Assembly (NCBI GenBank): GCA_037447655.1
Contig: JBBHKE010003251.1
Location: 1 to 64,000, forward strand
DNA: 64,000 nucleotides
Direction: 5' to 3'
Source: Zygnema cylindricum
Lineage: Eukaryota; Streptophyta; Zygnematophyceae; Zygnematales; Zygnemataceae
The number at the start of each line of letters is the position of its first letter. The stretch's first letter is position 1. Below the pieces are notes generated by a model, which had not been told where the DNA came from, made no database searches, and saw only the letters and a list, made by a program, of their open reading frames with translations. Below are positions 10,501 to 22,200 of the stretch, one piece after another. The translations under genes were made by a program, and so were the position numbers.

Positions 10501-11789
10501 TTAGCTACCACACCCATGATTTCGCCAATTTACGTGCGATGGGCAGCGGCGCCTGGTGACGGCAAGTAGGTGTTGTCACGTAGTGACGGAGAGAAAGAAA
10601 AAACTCAGATCAATAGGCGCATGGTGAGTTTCCCAAGTCCAAAATTTTACTTTGATATTTTACTAGTTATGTATGTCAAATATCCTTGTAGCTCTAACAT
10701 CTAATGGTGGACATTTGTTTTTAAGTACAATTTTGCTAATGATTTCGAAATTTGGAGGTGTGCCTTCTCAAGCTTCGTTGAAATGGCATGCATGACGATA
10801 TTCAAACAGTGACCATTCTATTTTTCTCCATCTTGCATTTATCTCAAATAATGATCCATCCAACATGTTTATTATCACTTTTTCACTTTTTCACTTTTAG
10901 TTATTAGGTATAATGTCAAGGATGTACAAATGACACAATTTCAATTTTATAACCTCAGATCTAGTAAAAATATAATGGCCTTAAAAATCACAATCTCTAA
11001 ATTTTGTAAGCCGAAATCTAATGGAAGAAAAATCCGAAATCAAATGGAAGAATTCTAATGGAAGGCAGTTACAGAAATGAGACTTTTTATTTTGCACGCT
11101 CAGATTTATTGATGTAAAATAGACCGTAAAAATCAGAGAATTATCATTTTGTTATTTTAATCCTAGTTACAAACGTATCATGCAAAGTGCGTGTAATCCA
11201 TATCGGTACCGACTCACGGACACCAAGGTGATAGTGAAGAAATATTGCTTTTTTTAATGGCTCTCTTTAGAGTATGTAAACCGAATAGCCTAATTGGTGA
11301 CATTGGGGACTAATACATTGCAATAATTGTGCATGCAACAGTCCATTGAGTGATGTTAGACCTTTGATGAGCGTTATATTCCTATGGTGTAATTTTGACG
11401 GTTAGTGTAACGTGATGGTTGTCTTTACGCGCAAAAAACTACAATAGGTTATCTATCATTGTCAAAACGTAAATGGTTGCATTTGGGACGCATATTGGGC
11501 CTCAAATTTGCTTGGTGAAAACACTCTTTTTATTATGTATTTAAATATAAATTGTGCATCCATTTGGTGCCATAGTAGTTAGTAATAGAGCATAAAATTT
11601 GAGTATTAATTTGCAAAAAACTCTTTATTTAATCGTTGTTTGAAGGGTACGACTGTTATCATTCGGGACTCATATGGTGTAATAGTGGTTCTTACGTACT
11701 ATTGTAAAAAAAAATGTTGATGATTATGTAAACAACACGTGTAGCAGTTACCCGTTTGTTAGGCGTTTCTCGACTTTTATGTATCTTAC
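7563..11789. other. Gene-poor AT-rich spacer
   Basis: No gene, transposon terminus or RNA gene was recognised. A T/C-rich stretch lies near 7830-7880. A nested inverted repeat is at 7907-7944 and a perfect 11-bp stem hairpin at 9358-9386. The two short open frames near 9944-10129 and 10163-10351 have no recognised homology. The first contains a small internal duplication (two copies of a CTGTTCAAG-TCAATATTTTTTTG unit), and the second could be a decayed exon. The spacer ends where the 40-bp satellite begins. Confidence 0.5.
9358..9386. other. Perfect 11-bp stem hairpin
   Basis: GTTCCAATTTC is followed by a 7-nt loop and then GAAATTGGAAC. No adjacent element or target duplication explains it. 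Confidence 0.6.
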
Positions 11790-13930
11790 TACTATTAGCT
11801 CTAACAAAAATTGTTACCTAACTTACAAAAACTATTAGCGCTAACAAGAATTGTAACGTAACTCACACAAATTGTTAGCGCTAACAGTAATTGTTACCTA
11901 AATTACACAAACTGTTAGCGCTAGCGCTAACAGGTATTTTTACCTAAATTACAAAAACTGTCAGTGCTAACAGGAATTTTTACCGAAATTACACAAACTG
12001 TTAACGCTAGCAGGAATTTTTATCTAAATTACACAAACAGTTAGCGCTAACAGGAATTGTTACCTAACTTACACAAACTGTTAGCGCTGACAAACAATTG
12101 TAACCTAACTTACACAAACTGTTAGCGCTAACATGAATTGTTATCCAAAATACACAAACTGTTAGCGCTAAGAAAAATTGTTACCTAAATTACACAAAAT
12201 GTTAGCGTTAACAGGAATTGTTACCTAAATTACACAAACTGTTAGCACTAACATGATTTGTTACCTAAATTACACAAACTATTAGCGCTAACAACAATTG
12301 TAACCTAATTTACACAAACTATTAGCGCTAACACGAATTGTTACCTAACGTACAAGAACTGTTAGAGCTTACAAGTATAATAACCTAACTTAAACAAACT
12401 GTTAGAGCTAAAAGGAATTGTTATCTAAATTACACAAACTGTTAGCTCTAACAATCATTATTACCTAACTTAAACAATTTGTTGGCGCTAACAGGAATTT
12501 TTACCTTAATTACACAAACTGTTAGCGCTAATAGGAATTGTTACCTAAACTACACCAACTCTAAGCGCTAACACGAATTGTTACCTAACTTACACAATCT
12601 TTTAGAGCTAACAATAATTGTTATCTAAATTACACAATCTGTTAGCGCTAAAAGGAATTTTTATCTAAATTAAACAATCTGTTAGCGCTAACAAGAATTG
12701 TTGCCTAACTTAAACAATCTGTTAGCTCTAACAAAAATTGTTATCTAAATTACACAAATAGTCAGCGTTAACAAGATTTGTAACCTAACTTACACAAATT
12801 GTTAGCGCAAATAGGAATTGTTACCTAAAATTCACAAACTGTAAGCGCCAACAGGAATTGTTACCTAACTTCCACAAACTGTTAGCGCTTACAGGATCTG
12901 TTACCTAACTTACACAACCTATTAGCGTAAAAAGTATTTATACCTAACTTACACAAACTGTTAGCACCAACAACAACTTTTACCTAACTTACACCAACTG
13001 TTAGCGCTAACAAGAGCTGTTACCTAAATTACACAAAATGTTAGCGATAACAAGAATTGTTATCTAAATTACACAAACTGATAGCGCTATCATTAATTGT
13101 TACCTAACCTACAAAAACTTTTAGCGCTAACAGGAATAGTTACCTAACTTACAAAAACTGTTATCCCGAACAACAATTGTAACCTAACTTACACAAACTG
13201 TTAGCGCTAACAAGAATTGTAACCTAACTTACACATTTTGTTAGCGCTAACAACAATTGTTACCTAAATTATAGAAACTGTTAGCGCTAACAGGTATTTT
13301 TACCTAAATTACAAAAATTGTTAGCGCTAATAGGAACTTTCACCTAAATTACACAAATTGTTAACGGTAACAGGTACTGTTATCTAAATAACACAAACAG
13401 TTAGCGCTAAAAGGAATAGTTACCAAAATTACACAAGATGTTAGCATTAACAAGATTTATTTCCTAAATTACACAAACTATTAGCGTTAACAGGAATTGT
13501 TATCTAAATAACACAAACTATTAGCGCTAACAGGAATTGTTACCTAACCTACACAAACTGTTTGCTATAACAAGAATTGTTACGTAACATACACAAACTG
13601 TTAGCGATAATAAGAATTGTAACCTAACTTACAAAAACTCTTAGCGCTAACAAAATTGTAACCTAACTCACACAAATTGTTAGCACTAAGAAGAAATGTA
13701 ACCTAACTTACACAAATTGTTAGCGCTAACAGCAAGTGTTACCTAAATTAAAGAAACTGTTAGCGCTAACAACAATTGTAACCTATTTTACACAAACTGT
13801 TAGCGCTAACACGAATTATTACCTAACGTACAAGAACTGTGAGAGCTTAGAAGTATTTTACCCTAACTTAAACAAACTATTAGAGCTAACAGGAATTTTA
13901 ACCTAATTTACACAAATTGTTAGCGCTAAC
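11790..13930. repeat. 40-bp satellite array, block 1
   Basis: These are tandem head-to-tail copies of a 40-bp unit, about 53 copies. Each unit has the palindrome TGTTAGCGCTAACA, then AGAATTGTTACC (with TATC and TAACC variants), then TAACTTACACAAAC. Copies differ by scattered substitutions, and the first few (11790-11890) are the most diverged, as expected at an array edge. The block stops exactly after ...GCGCTAAC, where copia element D begins. Confidence 0.97.
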
Positions 13931-15095
13931 TGTTGATATTTCACTATTTTCTAGGTCTGTATTATAATAGGAAAAATGTAGAGGCGGTCTACCTCTAACT
14001 CCCTTCACCAAGCCCCCACACTTGTTGTAGTCACTGAAGGCTGGGTAGGGTGATAGAGCCATGGCTGCCTAAAGCTTTGTAGCAGACAGTTAGCAGAAAA
14101 ATAGATGGGTTAACTAAAACTACTGACGGACCCAGGAATTGATCCTGGTACCTGCCGTCCGTCAATGTAGCCGTTAGCTTTGTCCGTTTAGTCTAGGACT
14201 AGTGCTAGGACATATAGGGTTTGATAATAATATAAATATGTACGCGTAGACGAATTCATTTAACAGCGCAAATAGATCCTTAGAACATAGAAACAGTTTA
14301 GTGTAGTATGGTTTACGCGAAACTTATACCGCGCATTTGTTTCGACGGCGAAACAAATACCGCGCACTTATTTTCGACGAGTAAGAATGGATTCCAGATT
14401 TAATCAACGGCCGTGGTGCTAGCCGAGATTCCGGAATGGCCGCCTTGGCGTTTTCTGACGCCGCCACTCCGGATGACACGTGGCAATGCGCTGGAGGATT
14501 GCGGAATCTCCAAAGCGCAAGATAACAAGTTTGGATGTGACATTTGTCACTCGTATGGTCTTGTCGTACAATTTCCGTTCAGAAAGTACTCCGGCGCTTG
14601 TACTTTTATGTACGATACAGTCTTGTGATTGGCGTCGTACTTCAGTAGAATGGGTTTAGAGAGGGACTAGAACTTAGAATATTTCTGGTAGGTAGATGCC
14701 TCTCCCACAGAGCACCTTGTATAAATGGCAAACTTTGGCCAGCCATAACTATCAATTCAGTTGACCAAATTCAGTGATTCTTGTTGCTGCGGACTCAGGG
14801 GAGTCCAGGCTACACAGGGGTGTAGTCGGTCAGAGTTTTTGCCTGCCTGGGTGGCTGCATTTCTAAGGGAAAGTCAAAGTGGGGAATGTTATCCTAAACT
14901 CATATTCTAACTTTGCATTCTGTAGTGAAACTGAGCACACAGAAAGTCTTACTTCACATGGGTGAAGTTGTAATGGGGTTCTGATTGTCAAGGGGTCAAT
15001 CATTTGGGTTTATATTAACTTGGAGTCAGCACTATCTAGATTAGCTTCCTTTGGACCTGCGAATTCTGTGTGGCAATGAAGCCCATAGAATTTCA
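13931..15095 (+). repeat. Copia 5' LTR of element D, encoding the first Gag codons
   Basis: The LTR begins TGTTGATATTTC directly against the satellite and ends TTTCA directly against the primer binding site at 15096. A TATA box (TATAAAT) is at 14720-14726. A strong hairpin with a tRNA T-arm-like centre lies at 14124-14164. An ATG at 15076, 20 nt before the LTR end, opens Gag as MKPIEF and is in frame through the primer site. The 3' LTR is not present in the window. Confidence 0.7.
14124..14164. other. tRNA T-arm-like hairpin inside the D LTR
   Basis: TGACGGAC and GTCCGTCA form an 8-bp outer stem around an inner CCAGG / CCTGG stem with a 7-nt loop. On the minus strand the inner part, CCAGGATCAATTCCTGG, resembles the T-arm of a tRNA (B-box). 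It could be a SINE or tRNA fragment captured by the LTR. Confidence 0.4.
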
Positions 15096-16265
15096 GGTTA
15101 TGGGCCCACCATCTAGGGTGCCTATGTTTGATGGAACATAGTTCACTTATTGGGAGTTTACGATGGAGGGATTGCTTTTCGAAAAGCACTTATGGGGAAT
15201 TGTTTCGCGACAAGTGAGGTGTCCGCCACCGGGCTTTGGAAGAGCTCACTATGGAGAATCATCTGGGGCTGCCCAGAAAACCGACCGGAGTTCAGATGAA
15301 ACGGAAGGTGAAGGGAAAATCATAACCGTGGAAGGGGAAATAGGGGAGAAGGATAAAGGGACACCAATGGTGAGGGGAGCTAGGCTCTCGGCTACGGTTC
15401 CACTTCTGGGGGTTATAACTGAACCTATAACTGAAAGAAATGATAGGAAATTTGGGAGTATAAAAACACTATAGCAAAACATCTCATACTTAGATATGTG
15501 TCTAAGTCCATAGCTATCACTCTTTTAAATCTAATCAAGTCTTCGGAAATTTGGGAAACACTAATTCAGATTTATAAGAGTGAGACTATACAGAGGCAGC
15601 AATTAGTAAAACAGGAAATAGAGGCCTAAGTTTATAAAGGCGGTAGCATGATAGAGTTTTGCAATGATATTGCTGCGTTATATGTTGAGCTAGCTAATGT
15701 GGGATATGTAGAATCTGAGGAGAGGAAGATTAATACACTAATCATGAAGCTCCCAGATGAGTACGAAGACACATTTACCGTATGCAGGGAATGGATGTCC
15801 CCTCATGGACTTGGAGCATTACCATCGGGATAATTCTTGTGAGGGAAAGCACTCTGGAGCTTCGTAGGGAAAGTGAAAGGGTGACTGCATTTACAGCTGG
15901 TGGTGACTGGCGGAAGCGTTATGTGAGGAACGGCGGTGACGAGCAGAAGCGTGATGAAAGGAAGAAGGACAAAGGTAAACCCTATCGGAACTTCGGTGGA
16001 AAGAGAGGGAGAGGAAAAGAAAGGGGGGCTTTGAAAAAAGGGGTTTGCTTTGCTTGTAGGAAACCGGGTCACTATATGGAGGAGTGTCCTTGTTTGGAAG
16101 AACTTAGAAGTTGGTATGTGAATGAGGAGGAGAAGGGGAAGAGAAGAAAGAGGATGAAGAAATCTTCGAGCTTCTTCATATTGGTAGAATGGAGAAGAGA
16201 GAAAAATACACAGAAATTCCACGAAGGCAACAGTGTGCTTTTGGAGGTATAAGGGAAGTAAAGAG
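15076..16265 (+). pseudogene. Copia gag of element D, broken
   Basis: Gag starts in the LTR and continues VMGPPSRVPMFDGT, matching the VMGxSxxxPxFxG motif of the other copia Gags in this window. A stop follows at once (T*FTYWEF). From about 15205 to 15475 an unrelated open stretch replaces the expected Gag sequence. Gag resumes in another frame near 15478 with AKHLILRYVSKSIAITLLNL and SSEIWETLIQIY, then MIEFCNDIAALYVELANVGY, the helical core of UBN2-type copia Gag. A CCHC zinc knuckle CFACRKPGHYMEEC lies at about 16047-16090. No protease follows: near 16265 the sequence switches to the inverted gypsy element E. Gag packages the element RNA; this copy is inactive. Confidence 0.7.
15096..15110 (+). 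other. Half-tRNA primer binding site of element D
   Basis: GGTTATGGGCCCACC starts at the base after the LTR. It is the complement of the anticodon-arm segment GGTGGGCCCATAACC of plant initiator tRNA-Met as I recall that sequence, all 15 bases. It is translated as part of Gag (Q-V-M-G-P-P). Confidence 0.75.
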
Positions 16266-16269
16266 AGAG

Positions 16270-16593
16270 GAGGTAAACCGCTGCCCCTTTAAGAAGACCA
16301 CCCGCGTAGTGAATCTTCTCACGGTCTGATACGCTAGGAAAATTCTCGGGATAATTCGCAACAGAGAATAGCCACGTGTCCACGTTCTTGTGCCTTGCAG
16401 GGTCGAACTCGTCGGGAAGTCTTAATTTCGGTCTCCTGTAGTCCCTCTCCATGCCGCCATGAGGTCGCTCACCAAGACAAGATTCCAAAGCTGCGACGTT
16501 GTTGCTCAGCTGCGCGTTCAGTAATCTCACGTTTTCTAACTCCTTGAGAACTTGCGCTAACATTTCTGTAGTGGATACGCCGTGTTCGCCCAT
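16270..16593 (-). pseudogene. Ty3/gypsy gag 5' fragment (element E)
   Basis: The ATG at 16593 opens MGEHGVSTTEMLAQVLKEL and an Asn/Leu-rich coiled coil. LRLPDEFDPARHKNVDTWLF and DREKIHYAGGLLKGAAVY follow, the start of the retrotransposon Gag domain of Ty3/gypsy elements (the W-L-F...F motif and the G-x-L-x-G-A-A motif). Homology stops at about 16270, where the frame runs into copia element D in the opposite orientation. The rest of the element is missing. The ATG lies about 20 bp from the primer binding site, as expected. The fragment is uninterrupted over roughly 105 codons, so it is younger or less decayed than element F. Confidence 0.75.
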
Positions 16594-16614
16594 GCTGTCG
16601 AGTCACGAGGAAAT

Positions 16615-16626
16615 GCTCTGATACTA
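16615..16626 (-). other. tRNA-iMet primer binding site of element E
   Basis: The minus strand reads TAGTATCAGAGC, one mismatch from TGGTATCAGAGC, the complement of the initiator tRNA-Met 3' end. It is separated by one base from the LTR. Confidence 0.85.
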
Positions 16627-17105
16627 CTGTAAAAGGGACAAAAATACAAGCACCACAAAACACCACAATACACAGCAGAAGGCGCCCAAGATCTTCCCGT
16701 AGCAATAGCAGGAGCACACAGCAATCAGCAGGAGCACACAGCAATGATAGACAAGGTTGGGCTTTATTACTCGGGAGAGGATTACACAATTTGAGCGCTG
16801 GTTGCGAAGGTCAACTCAAAGAGTCTGTCTTTTTACTACGTCTGTCCCACTATTTGAACTAACTAGCTGCTAGTCAACCCACAAATGTACACGTGGACCT
16901 TCACGGTCAACCGAGATCTGTCCAAAATATCTTTCTAGACCTATACAGTTAAATCTACATTCTGCGGCGTTGCTATACAGCCACGCTGCGTTGCTATGCT
17001 GCGCTACGCTATTTTACTAAGTTGTTATGTAGCAATGTTGCGCTGATCTAGAATCGCAGCAACGTTGCTCTGCAACCGCAACTATAGCATCCTAGTTTCT
17101 AGCCA

Positions 17106-17110
17106 CTAAG
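17106..17110. repeat. Target-site duplication of S1 (left)
   Basis: CTAAG, repeated at 19217-19221 on the other side of S1. Confidence 0.85.
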
Positions 17111-17596
17111 TGTTGTCCATAGCCATTTTCAGCCATGGATTTACCCTCAGAAGCACCACAGACTACCCAAAAACAGCCTACTTTGAATCAACACAGAATT
17201 CTACAGAAATAATAAAACAATCTGAAACTCTAAAGAGATATAGGTTTTAGACTATAAAATGACCTCACAAAGTTTCAGACAAAAATAATAAACAGAGTGA
17301 TCACATCATCTAGTCAAAGTTGCAGAAAAACAGTCTGCCAGAACTTTGATAAAACTGACAACTTCACAATGAAGTTACACACAGACCAGACACACAATAG
17401 GTCTGCAAATCTGTAGCAAGGTAGAAAATACAAGGAGGAACATACATGCAATTTCACATAATTTTGCCAACAGATTTGAGAGCAATACTCAGACAAAATT
17501 ACCAAAAATGACCATAAACAGTTTTTGGTACAGAAAGTTCCCTATGTCTTAAAATGACTAAGTCCTACAAATATAAACTAGAGCTCACTACTGAAC

Positions 17597-17604
17597 GTAC
17601 GGAG
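17597..17604. repeat. 8-bp target duplication of the hAT element (left)
   Basis: GTACGGAG, repeated at 18437-18444. The unoccupied paralogous site in S2 (55516-55523) has a single GTACGGAG. Confidence 0.92.
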
Positions 17605-18436
17605 TAGTGTTGGGTATCGAGGACCCATTGCTGATATTCGATATATATCGAATTTCAGGTACCCGATAATCGATATATCGCTTCGATATATCGAATTTCA
17701 AATTATCGCGATATATCGCCGATATATCGTATCGTCGATATATCGAAGCTAAAAAAAAAAAATTCCCCACAGGTTTTCAAAGTCTCTTGACTTCAGACAA
17801 AGTGACTGTAAAATCTTTGCCGGAAAGAAATACGGTTTTTTCCGGAAAGTCAGCAGAGTGAAGGAGATCTCTGAGGTACATTGACGAGGTACACTTGTGA
17901 AGTACACGTACATCATACGCAAGTACGATTTTCAGACGAAAAAGGTCGGTTTCCAGATATTCGAAGATTTTTGAGATTTGGTAGTCAGCTTACGTGGAAC
18001 CACTCATATCAGAGCACGTATGTAAAACTTTTTGACAAAAGATACGCGATGTACCCGAGGCTCTCTGTAATACATAAATTTTGCTGTTCGTACTATTACA
18101 GAGACCTCCTCGTGAAACCAAACCCCAAATAATTAATTATTAGAATTTCAGAATTAGTACTTTTTTGTCGGTTACATTTGGCGGCGTCTACCTTTAAGTC
18201 ACGGAACGAAATCACGGCGTACGTGGCGTATTAGACAATTTGACTTTTTTCGCTAAAATAACATATTATATAAAAAAATTAAAAAAAAATATTTAAAAAA
18301 TACTATATATCGCGATATATATCGCGATAATTTATGTTGGTCTCGGTACGATATATCGAGGATCCTCCTCGATCGATATTCGATATATCGAATATCGAGA
18401 TTATCGCGATATGAATCTACCCGATACCCAACACTA
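17605..18436. mobile_element. Non-autonomous hAT-like transposon, 832 bp
   Basis: It begins TAGTGTTGGGTATCG and ends CGATACCCAACACTA apart from a few bases between the inner arms, giving 15-bp terminal inverted repeats. These are bounded by the perfect 8-bp duplication GTACGGAG, the signature of the hAT superfamily. Both subterminal regions (17630-17750 and 18300-18420) are packed with GATATATCG palindromes, candidate transposase binding sites. The interior is AT-rich. The only open frame (17881-18132) has no transposase motif, so movement would need a transposase supplied elsewhere. The paralogous S2 LTR lacks the insertion and shows the intact empty site. Confidence 0.9.
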
Positions 18437-18444
18437 GTACGGAG
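18437..18444. repeat. 8-bp target duplication of the hAT element (right)
   Basis: GTACGGAG, identical to 17597-17604. Confidence 0.92.
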
Positions 18445-19216
18445 GCATACCAGCTGTACGCTATCTTCCAGCTACCTCAATTAATGTTAGTATACCCGAA
18501 TACTTCAAGGTATGTCAAAATGAGTAAAAGTACACTAATAACTAATTCACAAAAAGACAAAACAATGATTAACCAAATATTTACACCGACAACAAAATCG
18601 TATGCTGAGTCATTGCGTGTAAGTCAACAAGAATCTACGAATCTCGTAAAACAATCCGAGCCGTCCAAAAATAGATATTGTATGATTGACGCGATTTCGC
18701 GTCACCACTACTTGAAAAATACCGGCGGCCTTTGTCCGCCGTCCGTCGCTCTTGTTCGGCACCCTCGATGTCGCGCCACGTGATCCCAAATTCCACTTGA
18801 CGAAACGACGTCAAACCATCCAAATTTGTCCGTACTGCAATTACGTACTTCGCCATAAATTACGCCTACCAATTTTAAGTACTCCTGTAAAATAAGATTC
18901 TTTATACCTCGCGTCCTTTTCCATAAATGCCACTTGTCGCATTATGATTCGTACGTGCGACGTACCATTTCAATCTCTTCGAATATTTTACGTCAGATCA
19001 CGTCGCAATCCGCCGTCCATTTCTTAACGCATTCCGCGCCACTCAATTACTCCATCACGTCCCTTTAATTTTACTCATACATTTACTCCCCCAATCCACA
19101 AATCCATTCGAACCTCCATTGGTATAACCACATTACTTCCGGTAATAACATACGCACGAAACGTCGCGTGCGCACAAAACGTGGTGTACGCACGAAACTA
19201 TGTTTTCAAAACAACA

Positions 19217-19221
19217 CTAAG
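19217..19221. repeat. Target-site duplication of S1 (right)
   Basis: CTAAG, identical to 17106-17110. The remaining 25 bp to 19246 are the outer end of the gypsy LTR. Confidence 0.85.
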
Positions 19222-19246
19222 TACTAAACAAAAAAACCCTGTTACA

Positions 19247-22200
19247 ACTAACAACAATTGTTACCTAACTTACACAAACTGTTGGGGCTAACATGAATTG
19301 TTACCTTACTTACACAACCTGCTAGCGCTAACAACAATTGTAACCAAACTTACACAAACTATTAGTGCTAACACAAATTTTTATCTAAAATACACAAACT
19401 GTAACCGCTAACACGAATTGTGACCTAAATTACACAAAATGTTAACCCTAACACGAATTGTTACATAAATTACACAAATTGTTAGAACTAAAAAGAATTG
19501 TTACCAAACTTACACAAAAGTTTAGCGCTAATACGAATTGTGACCTAAATTACACAAAATGTTAACCCTAACAAGAATAGTTATCTAAATTACAAGAACT
19601 GTTAGCGCTAACAATAATTGTTACCTAACTTACACAAAAGTTTAGCGCTAACAGGAATTGTTACCTAACTTACACAAAATATTAGCGCTAAAAAGAATTG
19701 TTATCTAAATTACACAAACTGTTAGCGCTAACACGAATTTTGATCTAAAATACACAAACTGTTACCGTTAACATGAATTATTACCTAACTAACACAAACT
19801 GCTAGCGCTAACATGAATTGTGACCTAACTTACACAAACCGTTAGCACTAAAAAGAATTGTTACCAAACTTACACAAACTGTTAGCGCTAACAGGAATTG
19901 TTATCTAAAATACACAAAATGTTAGCGCTAAAAGGAATTGTTACCTAAATTACACAAATTGTAAGCGCTAACAAAAATTGTTATCTAAATTTTTTAAACT
20001 GTTAGCGCTAATAGGAATTGTTACCTAACTTACACAAACATTTAGCGCTTACCAGAATTCTATCCTAACTTACACAAACTGTTAGCGGTAACAAGAATTC
20101 TAACCAGACTTACACAAACTGTTAACGCTAACAAGAATTGTTACCTAACTTACACAAACTGTTAGCGCTAACAGGAATTATTATCTAAAATACACGAACT
20201 GTTAGCGCTAACAAGAATTGTTATCTAAATTACACAAACTGTTAGCGCTAACAAGATTTGTTATCTAAATTACACAAAGTGTTAGCGCTAACAGGAATTG
20301 TTACCTAACTTACACAAATCGTTAGCACTAACAAGAATTGTAACCTTACTTACACAAACGGTTAGCGCTAAAAATAATTTTTACCTAAATTACACAAAAT
20401 GTTAGAGCTAAGAGGAATTATTACATAAATAACACAAACTGTTAGCGCTAACAAGAATTGTTACCTAAATTACACAAACTGTTAGCGCTAATAGAAATTG
20501 TTACCTAACTTACACAAACTATTAGCGCTAACAGGAATTGTTATCTAAATTACACAAACTGTTAGCGCTAATAGGAATTGTGACCTAAATTATTTAAACT
20601 GTTAGCGCTTACAATAATTATATCCTAACTTATACAAATTGTTAGCGCTAACAAGAATCGTTATCTAAATTACACAAAATGTTAGCGCTAAAAGGAATTG
20701 TTACCTAAATTACACAAATTGTTAGCGCTAACAAAAATTGTTATCTAAATTTTTTAAACTGTGAGCGCTAACAGGAATTGTTACCTAACTAACACAACAT
20801 TTAGCGCTTACAAGAATTGTATCCTGACTTACACAAACTATTAGCGCTAACAAGAATTGTAACCTAAATTACACAAACTGTTAGCGCTAACACGAATGGT
20901 TACCTAACTTACACAAGCTGTTAGCGCTTCCAGGAATTGTTACCCAACTTACACAAACTGTTAGCGCTAACAACAACTGTAACCTAAATTACACAAACTG
21001 TAACCGCTAACACAAAATGTAACCTAAGTTACACAAACTGTTAGCGCTAACAGGAATTGTTACCCAAATAACACAAATTGTTAGCGCTAACAATAATTAT
21101 TACCTTAATTACACAAATTGTTAGCGCTAACAGGAATTGTTACCTAACTTACACAAACTATTAGCGCAAACAAGAATTGTAACCTAACTTACACAAACTG
21201 TTAGCTCTAACAGGAATTGTTACCTAACTTACTCAAACTGTTAGGGCTAACAGGAATTGTTACCTAATACCATACTTACACAAACTGTTAGCGCTAACAA
21301 CAATTGTAACCTAACTTACACAAACTGTTGACGCTTACACAAAATGTAACCTAACTTACACAAACTGTTAGCGCTAACATAAATTGTTACCCAAATAACA
21401 CAAACTGTTAGCGCTAACAAGAATTATTACCTAAATTACACAAATTGTTAGCGCTAACAGGAATTGTTACCTAACTTACACATATATTAGCGCTAACAAG
21501 AATTGTAACCTAACTTACACAAATTGTTAGCGCTAACAAGAATTGTTACCTAAATTACACAAACTGTTAGCGCTAACAAGAATTGTCACCTAAATTACAC
21601 AAACTGTTAGCGCTAACACGAATTGTCACCTAAATTACACAAAGTGTTAGCGCTAAAAAAAATTGTTATCTAAATTACACAAACTGTTAGCGCTAACAGG
21701 AATTCTAACCTAAATTACACAAACTGTTAGGGCTAACAAAAATTGATAAATAAATAACACAAACTGTTAGCATTAACAGGAATTGTTATCTAAATTACAC
21801 AAGATGTTAACGCTTACAGGAATTGTTCCCTAACATACACAAACTATTAGCGCTAGCAAGAATTATAACCTAACTAACACAAACTGTTAGCACTAATAGG
21901 AATTGTTACCTAACTTACACAAACTGTTAGCCCTAACAGGAATTGTTACCTAAATTACAAAAAATGTTAGCGCTAACAGGAATTGTGACCTAAATTACAA
22001 AAAATGTTAGCGCTAAGAAGAATTGTAACCTAACTTACACAAACTGTTAGCGCTAAGAAGAATTGTAACCTAACTTACACAAATTGTTAGCGCTAACAGG
22101 AATCGTTACCCAAATTACACAAAAATATTAGCGCTAAGAGGAATTGTTACCTAACTTACACAAATTGTTAGCGTTAACAAGAATTGTTACCTAAATTACA

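Larger units (their letters stand above)
17111..19216 (-). mobile_element. Solo copia LTR S1 (with nested hAT)
   Basis: In plus orientation it starts TGTTGTCCATAG and ends AAAACAACA, flanked by the 5-bp duplication CTAAG. It is homologous end to end with S2 (55028-56190). Without the hAT element and one copy of its duplication it is about 1266 bp. Read on the minus strand, it ends with an ATG (17136) opening MAENGYGQ and stops after CAACA, exactly where the other families have their primer binding site. Internal sequence is absent, so it is a solo LTR formed by LTR-LTR recombination. It is inserted inside the LTR of gypsy element E. Confidence 0.85.
16628..19246 (-). repeat. Gypsy LTR of element E, split by a nested solo LTR
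   Basis: The LTR starts TGTAAAAGGG at 16628 and ends CCCTGTTACA at 19246, giving inverted termini. Removing S1 and one copy of its duplication (17111-19221) leaves about 508 bp. The segment 16950-17090 is rich in GCTGCG/GTTGC motifs. Satellite resumes immediately to the right. This is the 5' LTR of E, the only one in the window. Confidence 0.75.

Noticed and set aside
15249-15482. Minus-strand frame opposite the D gag
   Set aside because: It overlaps a + strand open segment of a known Gag region and has no motif of its own.
17881-18132. Transposase gene in the hAT-like element
   Set aside because: The 83-residue frame has no DDE/RW or C-terminal dimerisation motif, so the element looks non-autonomous.
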